DNA from: Achromobacter veterisilvae
Lineage (GTDB): Bacteria; Pseudomonadota; Gammaproteobacteria; Burkholderiales; Burkholderiaceae_B
Direction of reading: 5' to 3'
Assembly: GCF_900496975.1 (NCBI RefSeq)
Contig: NZ_UFQC01000047.1
Span: 1 to 44,156, forward strand
Length of the DNA stretch: 44,156 bases
The position numbers and the translations under genes are program-made. Below, in pieces: positions 22,445 through 30,781 of this stretch (positions within the stretch are counted from its first letter, which is position 1; each line of letters opens with the position of its first letter). The notes under the pieces were generated by a model. It was given only the letters and a program-made list of their open reading frames with translations, was not told the DNA's origin and did not search any database.

Positions 22445-23614
22445 TCATGCCGGCATGGCCTCTTTTACAAGCGCCACCCAGTAATGCGCCCCCAATGGCA
22501 GGATGTCGTCGTTGAAGTCGTAGTACGGGTTGTGCACAGGCGGATTGTCGCCGGCGCGGGCCGCCCCCACGAATACATAGGCGCCCGGCCGCTGTTCCAG
22601 CATGTAGGCGAAGTCTTCCGACCCCATGCGCGGCGTGCAGGCCGTGTCCACCCGCTCCGGCCCCACTACCCGCGCAGCCGCCCGGGCGGCCAGCCGGACC
22701 TCGGCCTCGGTATTGACGCAAGCCGGATAGCCGCGGAAATACTGCACGTCGACCGAGGCGCCCGAGGTCGTGGCCACCCCTGCGCACACTTCGCGCAGCC
22801 GGCGCTCCGCCAGGTCGCGCGTGGCGGCGGTCAGCGTGCGGCAGCTTCCGCGCAGCAGAACACTGTTGGGCACGACATTCCAGGTATCGCCCGCGTGGAT
22901 CTGCGTGAGGCTCAGCACCAGCGCATCGGTCGCCTTCACGTTCCGGCTGACGATGGTCTGCATCGCGCTCACGACCTGCGCCGCCGCCACGATAGGGTCG
23001 ACCCCATGCTCAGGCTGCGCCGCGTGGCAGCCCTTGCCGGTCACGGAGATCTCGTAGGTGTCGCAATTGGCCATGACGGTGCCCACGCGCGTGGACACCG
23101 CGCCGAACGGCAGATTGGGCGAATTGTGCAGCGCATACACGGCGTCGCACGGAAACTTGTCGAACAGGCCGTCGCGCACCATGGCCAGGCCCCCGCCCGC
23201 ATGTTCTTCGGCGGGCTGGAAAATGAAGCGCAACGTGCCGCGCCACCCTGGGTCCCGAGCCAGGTGATGGGCCGCCCCCAGCAGCATGGCGGTATGGCCG
23301 TCATGGCCGCAACCATGCATCTTGCCGGCGATGGTCGAGCGGTGGGTCACCTCGCCCAGCTCCTGCATGTCCAGCGCGTCCATGTCGGCGCGCAGGCCGA
23401 TCGTCGGCCCCGCTCCGCGCGTCAGCGTTCCCACCACGCCCGTGCCGCCCAGGCCGCGATGCACCGCCGCCCCCGCGCGCTCCAGCTCGCGGGCCACCAG
23501 ATCGGCCGTGCGGAATTCGCAGAACGCCGTTTCCGGGTGCGCGTGCAGATCGCGGCGCCAGTCGCGCATCTGGCGCAGCAATTCAGGACTGAGGGGGGAC
23601 TCGACGATAGCCAT
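22445..23614 (-). CDS. M20-family metallo-amidohydrolase/aminoacylase
   Basis: 389 residues. Such enzymes hydrolyse N-acyl amino acids or related amides in the cytoplasm using two metals. Visible sites: WRRDLHAHPE at the N-terminus, RADMDAL (76-82), HGCGHDGHTAM (100-110, Cys102 and His104 as metal ligands) and PAEEHAGG with the catalytic Glu pair at 136-137. The start at 23614 has GGAGAC upstream. Divergent from LysR copy 2. In other genomes I recall M20 genes of this type beside DUF3100 genes; the DUF3100 gene here is at 0.4-1.8 kb, also divergent from a LysR. Substrate unknown. Confidence 0.9.
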   Translation of the reverse strand: MAIVESPLSPELLRQMRDWRRDLHAHPETAFCEFRTADLVARELERAGAAVHRGLGGTGVVGTLTRGAGPTIGLRADMDALDMQELGEVTHRSTIAGKMHGCGHDGHTAMLLGAAHHLARDPGWRGTLRFIFQPAEEHAGGGLAMVRDGLFDKFPCDAVYALHNSPNLPFGAVSTRVGTVMANCDTYEISVTGKGCHAAQPEHGVDPIVAAAQVVSAMQTIVSRNVKATDALVLSLTQIHAGDTWNVVPNSVLLRGSCRTLTAATRDLAERRLREVCAGVATTSGASVDVQYFRGYPACVNTEAEVRLAARAAARVVGPERVDTACTPRMGSEDFAYMLEQRPGAYVFVGAARAGDNPPVHNPYYDFNDDILPLGAHYWVALVKEAMPA

Positions 23615-23710
23615 GGGGCGGTGTCTCCATAGGACGGGCCTGGGGGAAATACGGCTTACGACTATAGACACGCGCGGGTACAAACTCGATAGCAACGATC
23701 ACCCTTTATT

Positions 23711-23727
23711 GATGCGGTTTTTGCAAC
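23711..23727. promoter_or_regulatory. Candidate LysR operator, related to 1879-1899
   Basis: Plus strand GATGC-N7-GCAAC; minus strand GTTGC-N7-GCATC. It has the same half-site and 7-bp spacing as the perfect dyad in front of LysR copy 1, with one symmetry break. It lies between the divergent M20 and LysR genes. Confidence 0.45.
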
Positions 23728-23771
23728 GTTTGATTGCGCGCATCGGAAGCGAGGCCGGGAAACGAACAAGC

Positions 23772-24695
23772 ATGGACAACGTTCTGGAATTCAAGCGGAC
23801 GCAATGTCTGCTGCAGGTCATCGAGACCGGGTCATTGCGCGCCGCCGCCGACGTGCTGCAAACCGACCCGTCCGCGATAAGCCGCGCCGTCGCCAGGCTG
23901 GAAGCGGAGACGGGCCTGACCTTGCTGGAGCGCCGCGGCCGCGGCGTCGTGCCCACGGATGCCGGGCGGCTGATGGCGCTGTTCGCGCGCCGCCAGCAAG
24001 ACCTGAACGAATCCTTCCAGGCCGAGGTCAACAACCTCAAGAGCGCCACGCGCGGCCACGTCGAGCTGGCGCTGGGCGAGGGTTTCGTCGACATGCTGCT
24101 GGAACCCATGCTGCTTTCCTTTGTGCGCGCACACCCCGACATTACCTACGACATCCACGTGGCCGGCACCAATGAGACCGTGCGTTGCATCGTGGAAGAG
24201 CGCGCGCAGATCGCGGTGGCCTTCCAGCCGCCGAACGATGTGCGACTGCGTTCGCACTATTCGCGCGCGGCGCCGATGCGCGTGCACGTGCACAAAGACC
24301 ATCCGCTGGCGCGCGCGAACCGGGCCTTGCGGCTGTCGGACCTGGCGCCCCACGGCTGGGCGGCCATGGACGAATCGTTCGGCGTACGCCAGCACATCCA
24401 GGCGGCGGAGCTTGACGAGAACGTCAAGCTCAAGCCCGCGCTGCTGACCAATTCCTTCAAGATCCTGTGGGAGTTCGCCGGCCAAGGGCTGGGCTATGTC
24501 GTGAATCCGCTATCGATGCCGCTGAAGGGCCCGCAGTTCCGTCAATTGGTGTCGCTGCCGCTGGCCAACCCCATCCTGAACAACAGCCGCACCCACGTCA
24601 TTACCTTGGCGGGCCGCCATCTGCCGCCCGCCACCGCCAGCATGCTGCGCCACATTCTGAAGACGTTTCCCGCCCTGGAAGCCGGCCGCACCTAA
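23772..24695 (+). CDS. LysR-family transcriptional regulator (copy 2 of the pair)
   Basis: 307 residues. HTH at about 8-66 (TGSLRAAADVLQTDPSAISR), then the effector domain. Blocks shared with the LysR at 2006-2941 include ERRGRGVVPTDAGR, LGEGFVDML/LGEGFVEMM, AFQPPND/VFQPPND, GVRQHIQAAE and SLPLANPILN. The start at 23772 aligns with the other copy; the upstream in-frame ATG at 23712 falls inside the candidate operator. Divergent from the M20 gene and followed by a Bug receptor, both likely targets. Confidence 0.92.
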   Translation: MDNVLEFKRTQCLLQVIETGSLRAAADVLQTDPSAISRAVARLEAETGLTLLERRGRGVVPTDAGRLMALFARRQQDLNESFQAEVNNLKSATRGHVELALGEGFVDMLLEPMLLSFVRAHPDITYDIHVAGTNETVRCIVEERAQIAVAFQPPNDVRLRSHYSRAAPMRVHVHKDHPLARANRALRLSDLAPHGWAAMDESFGVRQHIQAAELDENVKLKPALLTNSFKILWEFAGQGLGYVVNPLSMPLKGPQFRQLVSLPLANPILNNSRTHVITLAGRHLPPATASMLRHILKTFPALEAGRT

Positions 24696-24840
24696 GCCGG
24701 TCGCGCATCGATGCAGATTTCGCAATGATCCAGCGCCCTCCCCGTCATTGATGCCGGCAAGCGCCGCTGCCTAGACTGCATGGCACAGTCCGGCCTGACG
24801 GCCGGCTGCCTTCGAACAGACGAAACAAGGGAGAAGCAGC

Positions 24841-25830
24841 ATGCGTTGGAACCTACCGGCCCGGGCGGCCGCCATTTTCCTGGCGGCGTGCGCCGCCGTC
24901 CCGCTGGCGCACGCCACGGACTATCCGGCCAGGAAGCCGCTGAGCCTGATCGTGCCGTACCCCGCCGGCGGCGCCAGCGACGCCTCCGCGCGGCAGTTCG
25001 GCGTGCATATCGCCAATGCGCTGAAGCAGCAAGTCATCGTGGAAAACGTGGGCGGCGGAGCCGGCATGCTGGGCGCGCGCCGCGTCCTGACGAGCCCGCC
25101 CGACGGCTATACCTTCCTGCATGGGTCGGCCAATGAGGTCATTCTCAGCCCGTTCCTGAACGCGGCGGCCCATTACAAACCCGAGGATTTCCGCCTGGCC
25201 CAGCCCATCAGCGAAGCGACCATCGTGCTGTTGGCGCGCGCCGACCTGCCCGTGTCGAACGTCGACGAATTCATCGCCTACGCCAAGCGCCCCGGCGCCA
25301 GCCCCCTGACGTTCGGCAGCGTCGGCGTGGGCTCGCTGTATCACATCATGACCGAGTACCTGGGGCGGCGCGTGGGCGCGGAATTCCTGCACGTGCCCTA
25401 TCGCGGCGGGGCGCCGGCGTTGCAGGACCTGATCGGACGGCAGGTCGATTTCGCCGTCCTGCCGTATCAGCAGGCGATGGAAGGGATGGCGGCACAGCAG
25501 CAGTTGAAGATCCTGACCAGCTTCTCGGACAAGCTGCCCGCGCCGCTATCCAGGCTGCCGCTGATTTCGCAAAGCAAGACGATTCCCGACTTCGTCTACA
25601 CAATCGCCGGCGGCTACTACGTGCGCCAGGACACCCCGGCCGCGGAAGTCTCCACCTTGCGGCTTGCGGTGGGCCACGCGCTGGAGCAGCCCGACCTGCG
25701 CCAACGGATGGAGGCCGAAGGGCGCCTGCTGCTGCAGCCGATGAGCCAGCAGGACGCCGACGCCTATGCGGCCAACCAGGTCTCCAAGTACCGGCGGATG
25801 ATCCGGGAACTGGGCCTCAAGCCGATGTAG
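24841..25830 (+). CDS. Bug/TctC-family periplasmic solute receptor (2)
   Basis: 329 residues. Signal peptide ends near PLAHA-TDYPAR; family motifs are LSLIVPYPAGGASDASAR, SPPDGYTFLHGSA, FGSVGVGSLYHIM and LHVPYRGGAPALQDLIGRQVDFA. Strong ribosome site AAGGGAG before the ATG. No TctAB permease is nearby. Downstream of LysR copy 2 and divergent-side M20, it may bind an N-acyl amino acid or its acid product; this is inferred from position only. It converges on the Lrp/AsnC gene, and the 3' ends overlap by 14 bp. Confidence 0.93.
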   Translation: MRWNLPARAAAIFLAACAAVPLAHATDYPARKPLSLIVPYPAGGASDASARQFGVHIANALKQQVIVENVGGGAGMLGARRVLTSPPDGYTFLHGSANEVILSPFLNAAAHYKPEDFRLAQPISEATIVLLARADLPVSNVDEFIAYAKRPGASPLTFGSVGVGSLYHIMTEYLGRRVGAEFLHVPYRGGAPALQDLIGRQVDFAVLPYQQAMEGMAAQQQLKILTSFSDKLPAPLSRLPLISQSKTIPDFVYTIAGGYYVRQDTPAAEVSTLRLAVGHALEQPDLRQRMEAEGRLLLQPMSQQDADAYAANQVSKYRRMIRELGLKPM

Positions 25831-26287
25831 ACACCGGCACCGTCATTCCATACTTGGCCCGGTTCATCACGACCAGCGTGGAAAAACGCTTGACGTTGGG
25901 GTTGCCCCAGAAATGGCGCTGGGCGAACACCTCGTACTCGTCCATGTCCCGCATGGTGAGGGTCAGCACGAAATCGACCTCGCCGGTGACCGACAGGCAC
26001 TGCATGATCTCCGGCGCGCCCAGCATCGCGCGCTTGAAATGGTCCAGCTTGTCGGCGCGCTCGCTTTCCAGGGTCACCAGCACGACCATCATGATTCCCC
26101 GCCCCACGGCGGCCGGGTCCACCACGGATACGTCGCCCAGCACCACCCCGGACTCGCGCAGCCGCTTCATGCGGCGCAGGCAGGACACCGGCGACAGGTT
26201 CACGCGCTGCGCCACTTCCTGGCTGGTGCGCTGGTTGTCTTCCTGCAGGCTTTGCAGGATCTGAAGGTCGAAATCGTCTAGTTCCAT
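25817..26287 (-). CDS. Lrp/AsnC-family transcriptional regulator
   Basis: 156 residues. N-terminal HTH (LDDFDLQILQSLQEDNQRTSQEVAQRVNLSPVSCLRRMKRL) and C-terminal RAM amino-acid-sensing domain (FKRAMLGAPEIMQCLSVTGEVDFVLTL). Divergent from the LysE-type exporter 203 bp away, a common pairing in which the regulator senses an amino acid and induces its export. The gap contains the likely promoter, but I see no decisive operator. Confidence 0.93.
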   Translation of the reverse strand: MELDDFDLQILQSLQEDNQRTSQEVAQRVNLSPVSCLRRMKRLRESGVVLGDVSVVDPAAVGRGIMMVVLVTLESERADKLDHFKRAMLGAPEIMQCLSVTGEVDFVLTLTMRDMDEYEVFAQRHFWGNPNVKRFSTLVVMNRAKYGMTVPVSTSA

Positions 26288-26490
26288 AAGGGTCTCGGAA
26301 CGTGTTGGATGCGGGCCGCGCCGGCCCGGCCACCGATTCTAAGCCGGGCGGCGGCGGAATCCGACCCCATTTCGACGGGAAACTTCATTCCGCCGCCCCG
26401 GGATGCAGGAATAAATCAGCCGGCCTGCTTACACTAGGGCCTGCCCCAGAGCCCTCTGCCCGCGCCGCGGACAGGCCGCCTCCCCGTATC

Positions 26491-27135
26491 ATGCCGTCAC
26501 TCCAGCTTTTCCTGCTATTCCTCGCCGCCGACGCGGCGCTCAAGCTCACGCCCGGCCCCGACATGGCGCTTACCCTTTCGCGGGGCATGACCCAGGGTTT
26601 CCGGCCGGCCTTCCACAGCGTGCTCGGCAACGTCGCGGCCGGATTCATCCAGGTGCCGGCGGTGGTGCTGGGGCTGGCCTCGGTGCTGCGGGCATTTCCC
26701 TCGCTATTCATGGGGATCAAGGCTACCGGCGGCCTGTACCTGGGCTATCTGGGCGTCAAGGCGATCGTCCGCTGCGCCCGCTCGGCCGAAGTGTCGCTGG
26801 CCGCGCGCCCGGGCGACGCGCGCGACGCGTTCTGGCAGGGATTCACGACGAACCTGCTGAACCCCAAGGTGCTGCTCTTCATGATCGCCTTCCTGCCGCA
26901 GTTCACCGCGCCGGACAACGGGCCGGTCTGGATCCAGATGCTGGTGCTGGGCATCACGATGAAGATACTAAGCCTGCCCTACGGCAGTTGCTTCGCCTAC
27001 GGCGCGTCGCGCATCCGCGGATGGGTCGGCCGCAATCCGTGGTTCCTGCGGATGCAGCAAGGCCTGCTGGGCGCCGTCATGGTCGGCCTGGCGCTGTATG
27101 TGCTGTACTCCACCGCCGAAACCCTGGCGGCCTGA
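26491..27135 (+). CDS. LysE/RhtB-family amino-acid exporter
   Basis: 214 residues, six predicted membrane helices, with the family signature LTPGPDMALTLSRGMTQGFRPAF near the N-terminus and GFTTNLLNPKVLLFMIAFLPQF in the middle. The start at 26491 is chosen because the family begins with the first hydrophobic helix; the in-frame upstream part is low-complexity. It exports amino acids or homoserine lactone-like compounds; exact substrate unknown. Divergent from the Lrp/AsnC regulator and 45 bp before another exporter. Confidence 0.92.
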   Translation: MPSLQLFLLFLAADAALKLTPGPDMALTLSRGMTQGFRPAFHSVLGNVAAGFIQVPAVVLGLASVLRAFPSLFMGIKATGGLYLGYLGVKAIVRCARSAEVSLAARPGDARDAFWQGFTTNLLNPKVLLFMIAFLPQFTAPDNGPVWIQMLVLGITMKILSLPYGSCFAYGASRIRGWVGRNPWFLRMQQGLLGAVMVGLALYVLYSTAETLAA

Positions 27136-27180
27136 CGCCTCTGCCCGGACCGGCCGCCCCACGCTTTCCCACCCTGAATC

Positions 27181-28086
27181 ATGACTGCCGCAACCCTGAA
27201 TCCCGGACGCAACGCTTCGTCCTCCACCCTGCTCCCCACGCTGTCGCTGATCGGCGCGATGGCCTCGCTGTGCATCGGCACTTCGTTCGCCAAGTCGCTC
27301 TTCCCGTTCGTGGGCGCCCAGGGCACGACCGCCTACCGCATCGCCATCGGCGCGCTGATCCTGCTGGCGATCTGGCGTCCGTGGCGCTTCCCCCTGACGC
27401 GCCGGGACGCGGGCAAGATCGCGCTGTACGGGGTGACGCTGGCCTGCATGAACCTGCTGTTCTACATGGCCCTGCGCACGCTGCCGCTGGGGGTGGCCAT
27501 CGCGATCGAGTTCACCGGGCCGCTGACGCTGGCCGTCGCGCTGTCGCGCCGCGCCATCGACTTCGTCTGGATCGCCTGCGCCGCGGCCGGGCTGGTGCTG
27601 CTGATTCCCACGGGCCAGTCGGTGCACGACCTGGACCCCGCCGGCATCGCCTACGCGCTGGGCGCGGCGGTGTGCTGGGCGCTCTACATCATCTTCGGCA
27701 AGATTGCCGGCAATGTGCATGGCGGGCAGGCGACCTCGCTGGGCCTGACGGCGGCCACCCTGGTGGCGCTGCCCATCGGCGCGGCGCATGCCGGCGCGGC
27801 CTTGCTGGATCCCAAGCTGATCCTGGCCGGCATCGCGGTCGGCATCCTGTCCAGCGCCCTGCCCTATTCGCTGGAGATGGTGGCCCTGAAGCGCTTGCCG
27901 CAAAAAACCTTCGGCGTGCTCCTCAGCATGGAACCCGCCATGGGCGCGCTGGCGGGCGTGCTCGTGCTGAACGAGCACCTGGACAAGACGCAATGGCTGG
28001 CCATCTGCGGCATCATCGTGGCATCCGCCGGCTGCGCCGCCACGGCCCGGCGCGACCGCAAGCTGCCCGCGCCAGCGCTGGACTGA
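27181..28086 (+). CDS. EamA/RhtA-like drug/metabolite exporter
   Basis: 301 residues, about ten membrane helices in two EamA halves (the second starts near GIAYALGAAVCWALYIIFGKIAG). Motifs such as AIEFTGPLTLAV and SSALPYSLEMVALKRLP are typical of RhtA, the threonine/homoserine exporter, so amino-acid efflux is likely. It follows the LysE gene by 45 bp, making an Lrp-controlled two-exporter unit. The stop codon abuts a single copy of the 64-bp repeat element, which lies between this gene and a convergent one. Confidence 0.9.
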   Translation: MTAATLNPGRNASSSTLLPTLSLIGAMASLCIGTSFAKSLFPFVGAQGTTAYRIAIGALILLAIWRPWRFPLTRRDAGKIALYGVTLACMNLLFYMALRTLPLGVAIAIEFTGPLTLAVALSRRAIDFVWIACAAAGLVLLIPTGQSVHDLDPAGIAYALGAAVCWALYIIFGKIAGNVHGGQATSLGLTAATLVALPIGAAHAGAALLDPKLILAGIAVGILSSALPYSLEMVALKRLPQKTFGVLLSMEPAMGALAGVLVLNEHLDKTQWLAICGIIVASAGCAATARRDRKLPAPALD

Positions 28087-28150
28087 GGTGCCTGACACCC
28101 CTGAGACGCCAGTACAAACTGAAGCGCGTCTCCCACGGGTGTCAGACACC
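28087..28150 (-). repeat. Single diverged copy of the 64-bp inverted-repeat element
   Basis: Read on the minus strand it aligns without gaps over all 64 positions with the element in the 14.0-14.6 kb array. I count 11 differences, mostly in the loop. GGTGTCTGACACCC, GGGAGAC, CTTCAG and GGCGTCTC are conserved. It fills the gap between the convergent EamA and hypothetical genes. Confidence 0.9.
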
Positions 28151-28154
28151 GGCT

Positions 28155-28730
28155 TCAGCCGAAGCCCACTTCCCGCTGCGGCGGCGCCAGCGGATCGAAG
28201 TCTTCCCAGTGGTTGTTGCGCCAGCGGCCGTTGGCGTGCTCCACGTCGGCCCCGCCGGTGTCGCGCAGGATGCGGCACGCCAGCATTTCGCGTTGCGGGC
28301 GCGTGCGCACCGCCACCATGACGCCGGCCTGGCGGATCTCGGCATGCGAATCGGGATTGAAGTGGCCATGCAGGGTAGTGCCGTGGCCCGTCACCCAAAG
28401 CGCGCCGAACAGCGAGCCCAGGTAGGCGCCCACGCCCGCCGCCGCCAGGACCAGCGGCGTGGAATCGCTGAGTTCCGACATCACGAACCCGCCGAATACC
28501 GCGAACCCCGCCCCCATGCCGCCTGCGCCCAGGAAGGCGCCCATGTCGGCGCGGCCCGAGTCCGGGTCGGAACGGCGGTCGCCACCCCAGGGATAGCGGC
28601 CATGCTCGCCGGCCGGATTCACGTAGAAGATGTTGATGTCCCAGTCCGGAAAACCGCCGGAGGACAGGCGCCGGGCCGCGGCCTGGGCCGCTTCGAAGCC
28701 CTCGAATCGGGCTGCTACGATCAAAGACAT
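28155..28730 (-). CDS. Hypothetical protein with glycine-rich membrane segment
   Basis: 191 residues. N-terminal soluble part (IVAARFEGFEAAQAAARRL, then WDINIFYVNPAGEHG), a Gly/Ala-rich hydrophobic middle (about residues 64-115, two possible helices, glycine-zipper-like), then a soluble tail (VMVAVRTRPQREMLACRILRDTGGADVEHANGRW). The first and last parts resemble a split alpha/beta domain of stress-type membrane proteins seen in Burkholderiales, but I cannot name the family. Stands alone, ribosome site AGGAG before the ATG. Confidence 0.8.
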   Translation of the reverse strand: MSLIVAARFEGFEAAQAAARRLSSGGFPDWDINIFYVNPAGEHGRYPWGGDRRSDPDSGRADMGAFLGAGGMGAGFAVFGGFVMSELSDSTPLVLAAAGVGAYLGSLFGALWVTGHGTTLHGHFNPDSHAEIRQAGVMVAVRTRPQREMLACRILRDTGGADVEHANGRWRNNHWEDFDPLAPPQREVGFG

Positions 28731-28840
28731 GACATGCTCCTTCCTGGTCTGGCAGGCAGGATCGACATGGCTTTATCGTACGCCTGCGCCGCCGGGCGGA
28801 ACGTGTCCGTTACACCTTGCGGCGGCTGTTACGCAGGCGG

Positions 28841-29821
28841 TCAATCCGCCGAAATGCGCTTGCTGCGGATGACGGCGCCCCAGCGCTCATACTCTTCACG
28901 CGCGTAGCCCGCGAACGCCCGCGGCGAGCTGCCGGTGGGCTCCATGCCCTGCAGGGTCAGTTGCTTCACCACTTCCGGCGAGCGCAGCGCCTGGACGATG
29001 GCCCGGCTCAGCGTCTCGACCACGTCGGCCGGAGTGCCGGCCGGCGCGACCACGCCTTGCCATGCCGCGGCCTCGAACGCCGGGCCGCCCGCCTCGGCGA
29101 AGGTCGGCACGTCCGGCAACTGCGACGAGCGCCTTGCGGCCGGCACGGCGATGGCGCGCAGCCTGCCCGCCTGGATCAGCGGGCGCGCGGCGGCCAGGTC
29201 GGCCATCATCATCGGCACCACGCCCGAGGCCACGTCCTGCAGGGCCGGCGGCGTGCCCTTGTACGGGATGGCCGTGGCCCGGCCCTGGATGGTTTCCAGG
29301 AACAGTTCCATGGCCAGATGATGGGGGCTGCCCACGCCCAGGGACGCATAACTGCCCGGCTGGTCGCGCTTCAGGTAGCCCTTCACGTCCGCCAGGGTAT
29401 GCAGGGAGGAATCGGGCGCCACGACCAGCACGATGGGCAACGAGACCAGCGTGGAAACCGGGGTCAGGTCCTTCTGCGGATCGTAGGGCAGCTTGCCGTA
29501 CAGCCACGGGTTCAGCGCCAGCGTGCTCATCCCCGCCGTCAGCACCGTATAGCCGTCCGGCGCGGCGCGGACGGTTTCCTGCGCCGCGACGATGGTGGCG
29601 GCGCCCGGGCGGTTCTCGACCACCACCGCCTGCCCCAGCGTGTCGCCCACGTGCCTGGCGACGATGCGGGTGGCGAGGTCGCTGCCGCCGCCCGCGCTGA
29701 AAGGAACCAGCCAGCGGATCGGCCGGTCCGGATATCCGGCGGCCGCGGCCGGCGCGGAAACAGCCGAAGCGCCGGCCAGCGCCGCCGCCAGCAGGACGCC
29801 CTGCACGATGCCTTTGAACAT
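28841..29821 (-). CDS. Bug/TctC-family periplasmic solute receptor (3)
   Basis: 326 residues: signal peptide to about PAAAAG, then YPDRPIRWLVPFSAGGGSDLATR, RAAPDGYTVLTAGMS, IPYKGTPPALQDVASG and VPTFAEAGGPAFEAAAW, all family hallmarks. GAGGAGA precedes the ATG. It is downstream of, and in the same direction as, the liv/CoA operon but separated by 110 bp holding an AT-rich putative operator, so it may be a separate transcript. The ligand may be related to the compound handled by the hydroxypyruvate-isomerase-like or HMG-CoA-lyase-like enzymes. Confidence 0.93.
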   Translation of the reverse strand: MFKGIVQGVLLAAALAGASAVSAPAAAAGYPDRPIRWLVPFSAGGGSDLATRIVARHVGDTLGQAVVVENRPGAATIVAAQETVRAAPDGYTVLTAGMSTLALNPWLYGKLPYDPQKDLTPVSTLVSLPIVLVVAPDSSLHTLADVKGYLKRDQPGSYASLGVGSPHHLAMELFLETIQGRATAIPYKGTPPALQDVASGVVPMMMADLAAARPLIQAGRLRAIAVPAARRSSQLPDVPTFAEAGGPAFEAAAWQGVVAPAGTPADVVETLSRAIVQALRSPEVVKQLTLQGMEPTGSSPRAFAGYAREEYERWGAVIRSKRISAD

Positions 29822-29842
29822 GTCGCGGTCTCCTCGCGTTCC

Positions 29843-29867
29843 TATTTAATTAACATATTAACTATTT
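29843..29867 (-). promoter_or_regulatory. AT-rich block with direct repeat, probable Bug promoter/operator
   Basis: ATTAAC occurs twice (29849-29854 and 29857-29862, 8-bp period) and overlaps the palindrome TTAATTAA (29846-29853). This is the only strongly AT-rich sequence for kilobases and sits 25-45 bp before the Bug start codon. Confidence 0.4.
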
Positions 29868-29931
29868 CTGGCCGGGCCGGGAACACAGGGAAAGCACGGG
29901 GAAAACCGGGAATGCGGCTTCGGCGCCGCGC

Positions 29932-30717
29932 TCAGGCGCGGGCGGCCGCCAGCCAGCGCAAGCCGGCGGAGGTGCCGCCCGCCGGGCGGTATTCGCAGCC
30001 GATCCAGCCGGCGTACTGCAATTCGCGCAGCACCCCGAACACCCAGCCGTAATCCAGTTCGCCGCGGTCCGGCTCCTGGCGCAGCGGCACGCCGGCGATC
30101 TGCAGGTGGCCGACCCGCCCGGTGGGCAGGTACTGGCGCAGCCTGGTGGTGACGTCGCCCTCGACGATCTGGCAGTGGTACAGGTCCATCTGCACCTTCA
30201 GGTTGGGCGCATTGACCGCCTGCACGACGGCATGCGCCTCGTCCTGGCGGTTCAGGAAGTAGCCGGGGATGTCGCGCGTGTTGATGGGTTCGATCAGCAG
30301 GGTGACCCCGGCCGAGCGCGCCTCGCGCGCGGCCCAGTCCAGGTTTGCGCGATAGCAGTCCAGCATGGCCTGCCGCGACGCGCCGTCCGGCACCAGGCCC
30401 GCCATCACGTGGACGTTCGGGCAGGCCAGCGCGGTGGCGTAGGACAGCGCCTGTTCGATCCCGGCCTGGAATTCCGCCTGGCGGCCGGGCAAGGCCGCCA
30501 GCCCGCGCTCGCCGCGGCCGGCGACGCCCGGCGGCGCGTTGAAGAGCACCTGCGCCACGCCCGCCGCGTCCATGCGTTCGCGCACGAAGGCGGCCGGCGC
30601 CTCGTAGGGGAACATGCATTCCACGCCCGCGAACCCGTCCGCCGCGGCGGCCGCGTAGCGGTCCAGGAACGCGTGTTCCGGGTACATCATCGAAAGATTG
30701 GCGGCGAACTTCAACAT
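29932..30717 (-). CDS. Hydroxypyruvate-isomerase-like TIM-barrel protein
   Basis: 261 residues, xylose-isomerase-like TIM barrel. The N-terminus (LKFAANLSMMYPEHAFLDRYAAAA), the catalytic Glu143 in LLIEPINTRDIPGYF, the MDLYHCQ segment and Glu242 in GCEYRPAGGT match Hyi/OtnI enzymes. These interconvert hydroxypyruvate with tartronate semialdehyde, or 2-oxo- with 3-oxo-tetronate. The start at 30717 has GGAG upstream. It is 64 bp after the HMG-CoA-lyase-like gene. Its link to that pathway is unclear, and it may act on a separate substrate. Confidence 0.88.
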   Translation of the reverse strand: MLKFAANLSMMYPEHAFLDRYAAAAADGFAGVECMFPYEAPAAFVRERMDAAGVAQVLFNAPPGVAGRGERGLAALPGRQAEFQAGIEQALSYATALACPNVHVMAGLVPDGASRQAMLDCYRANLDWAAREARSAGVTLLIEPINTRDIPGYFLNRQDEAHAVVQAVNAPNLKVQMDLYHCQIVEGDVTTRLRQYLPTGRVGHLQIAGVPLRQEPDRGELDYGWVFGVLRELQYAGWIGCEYRPAGGTSAGLRWLAAARA

Positions 30718-30781
30718 GGCGGACTCCGGACCGGGCGGCATGCCAGGAAAATAGCACAACCGCCGGGGCCGCCGCCCGGGT

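Noticed and set aside
26968..28398. 476-codon minus-strand frame running through the single repeat element
   Set aside because: Antisense of the EamA gene with shadow composition; it stays open through the repeat only by chance.
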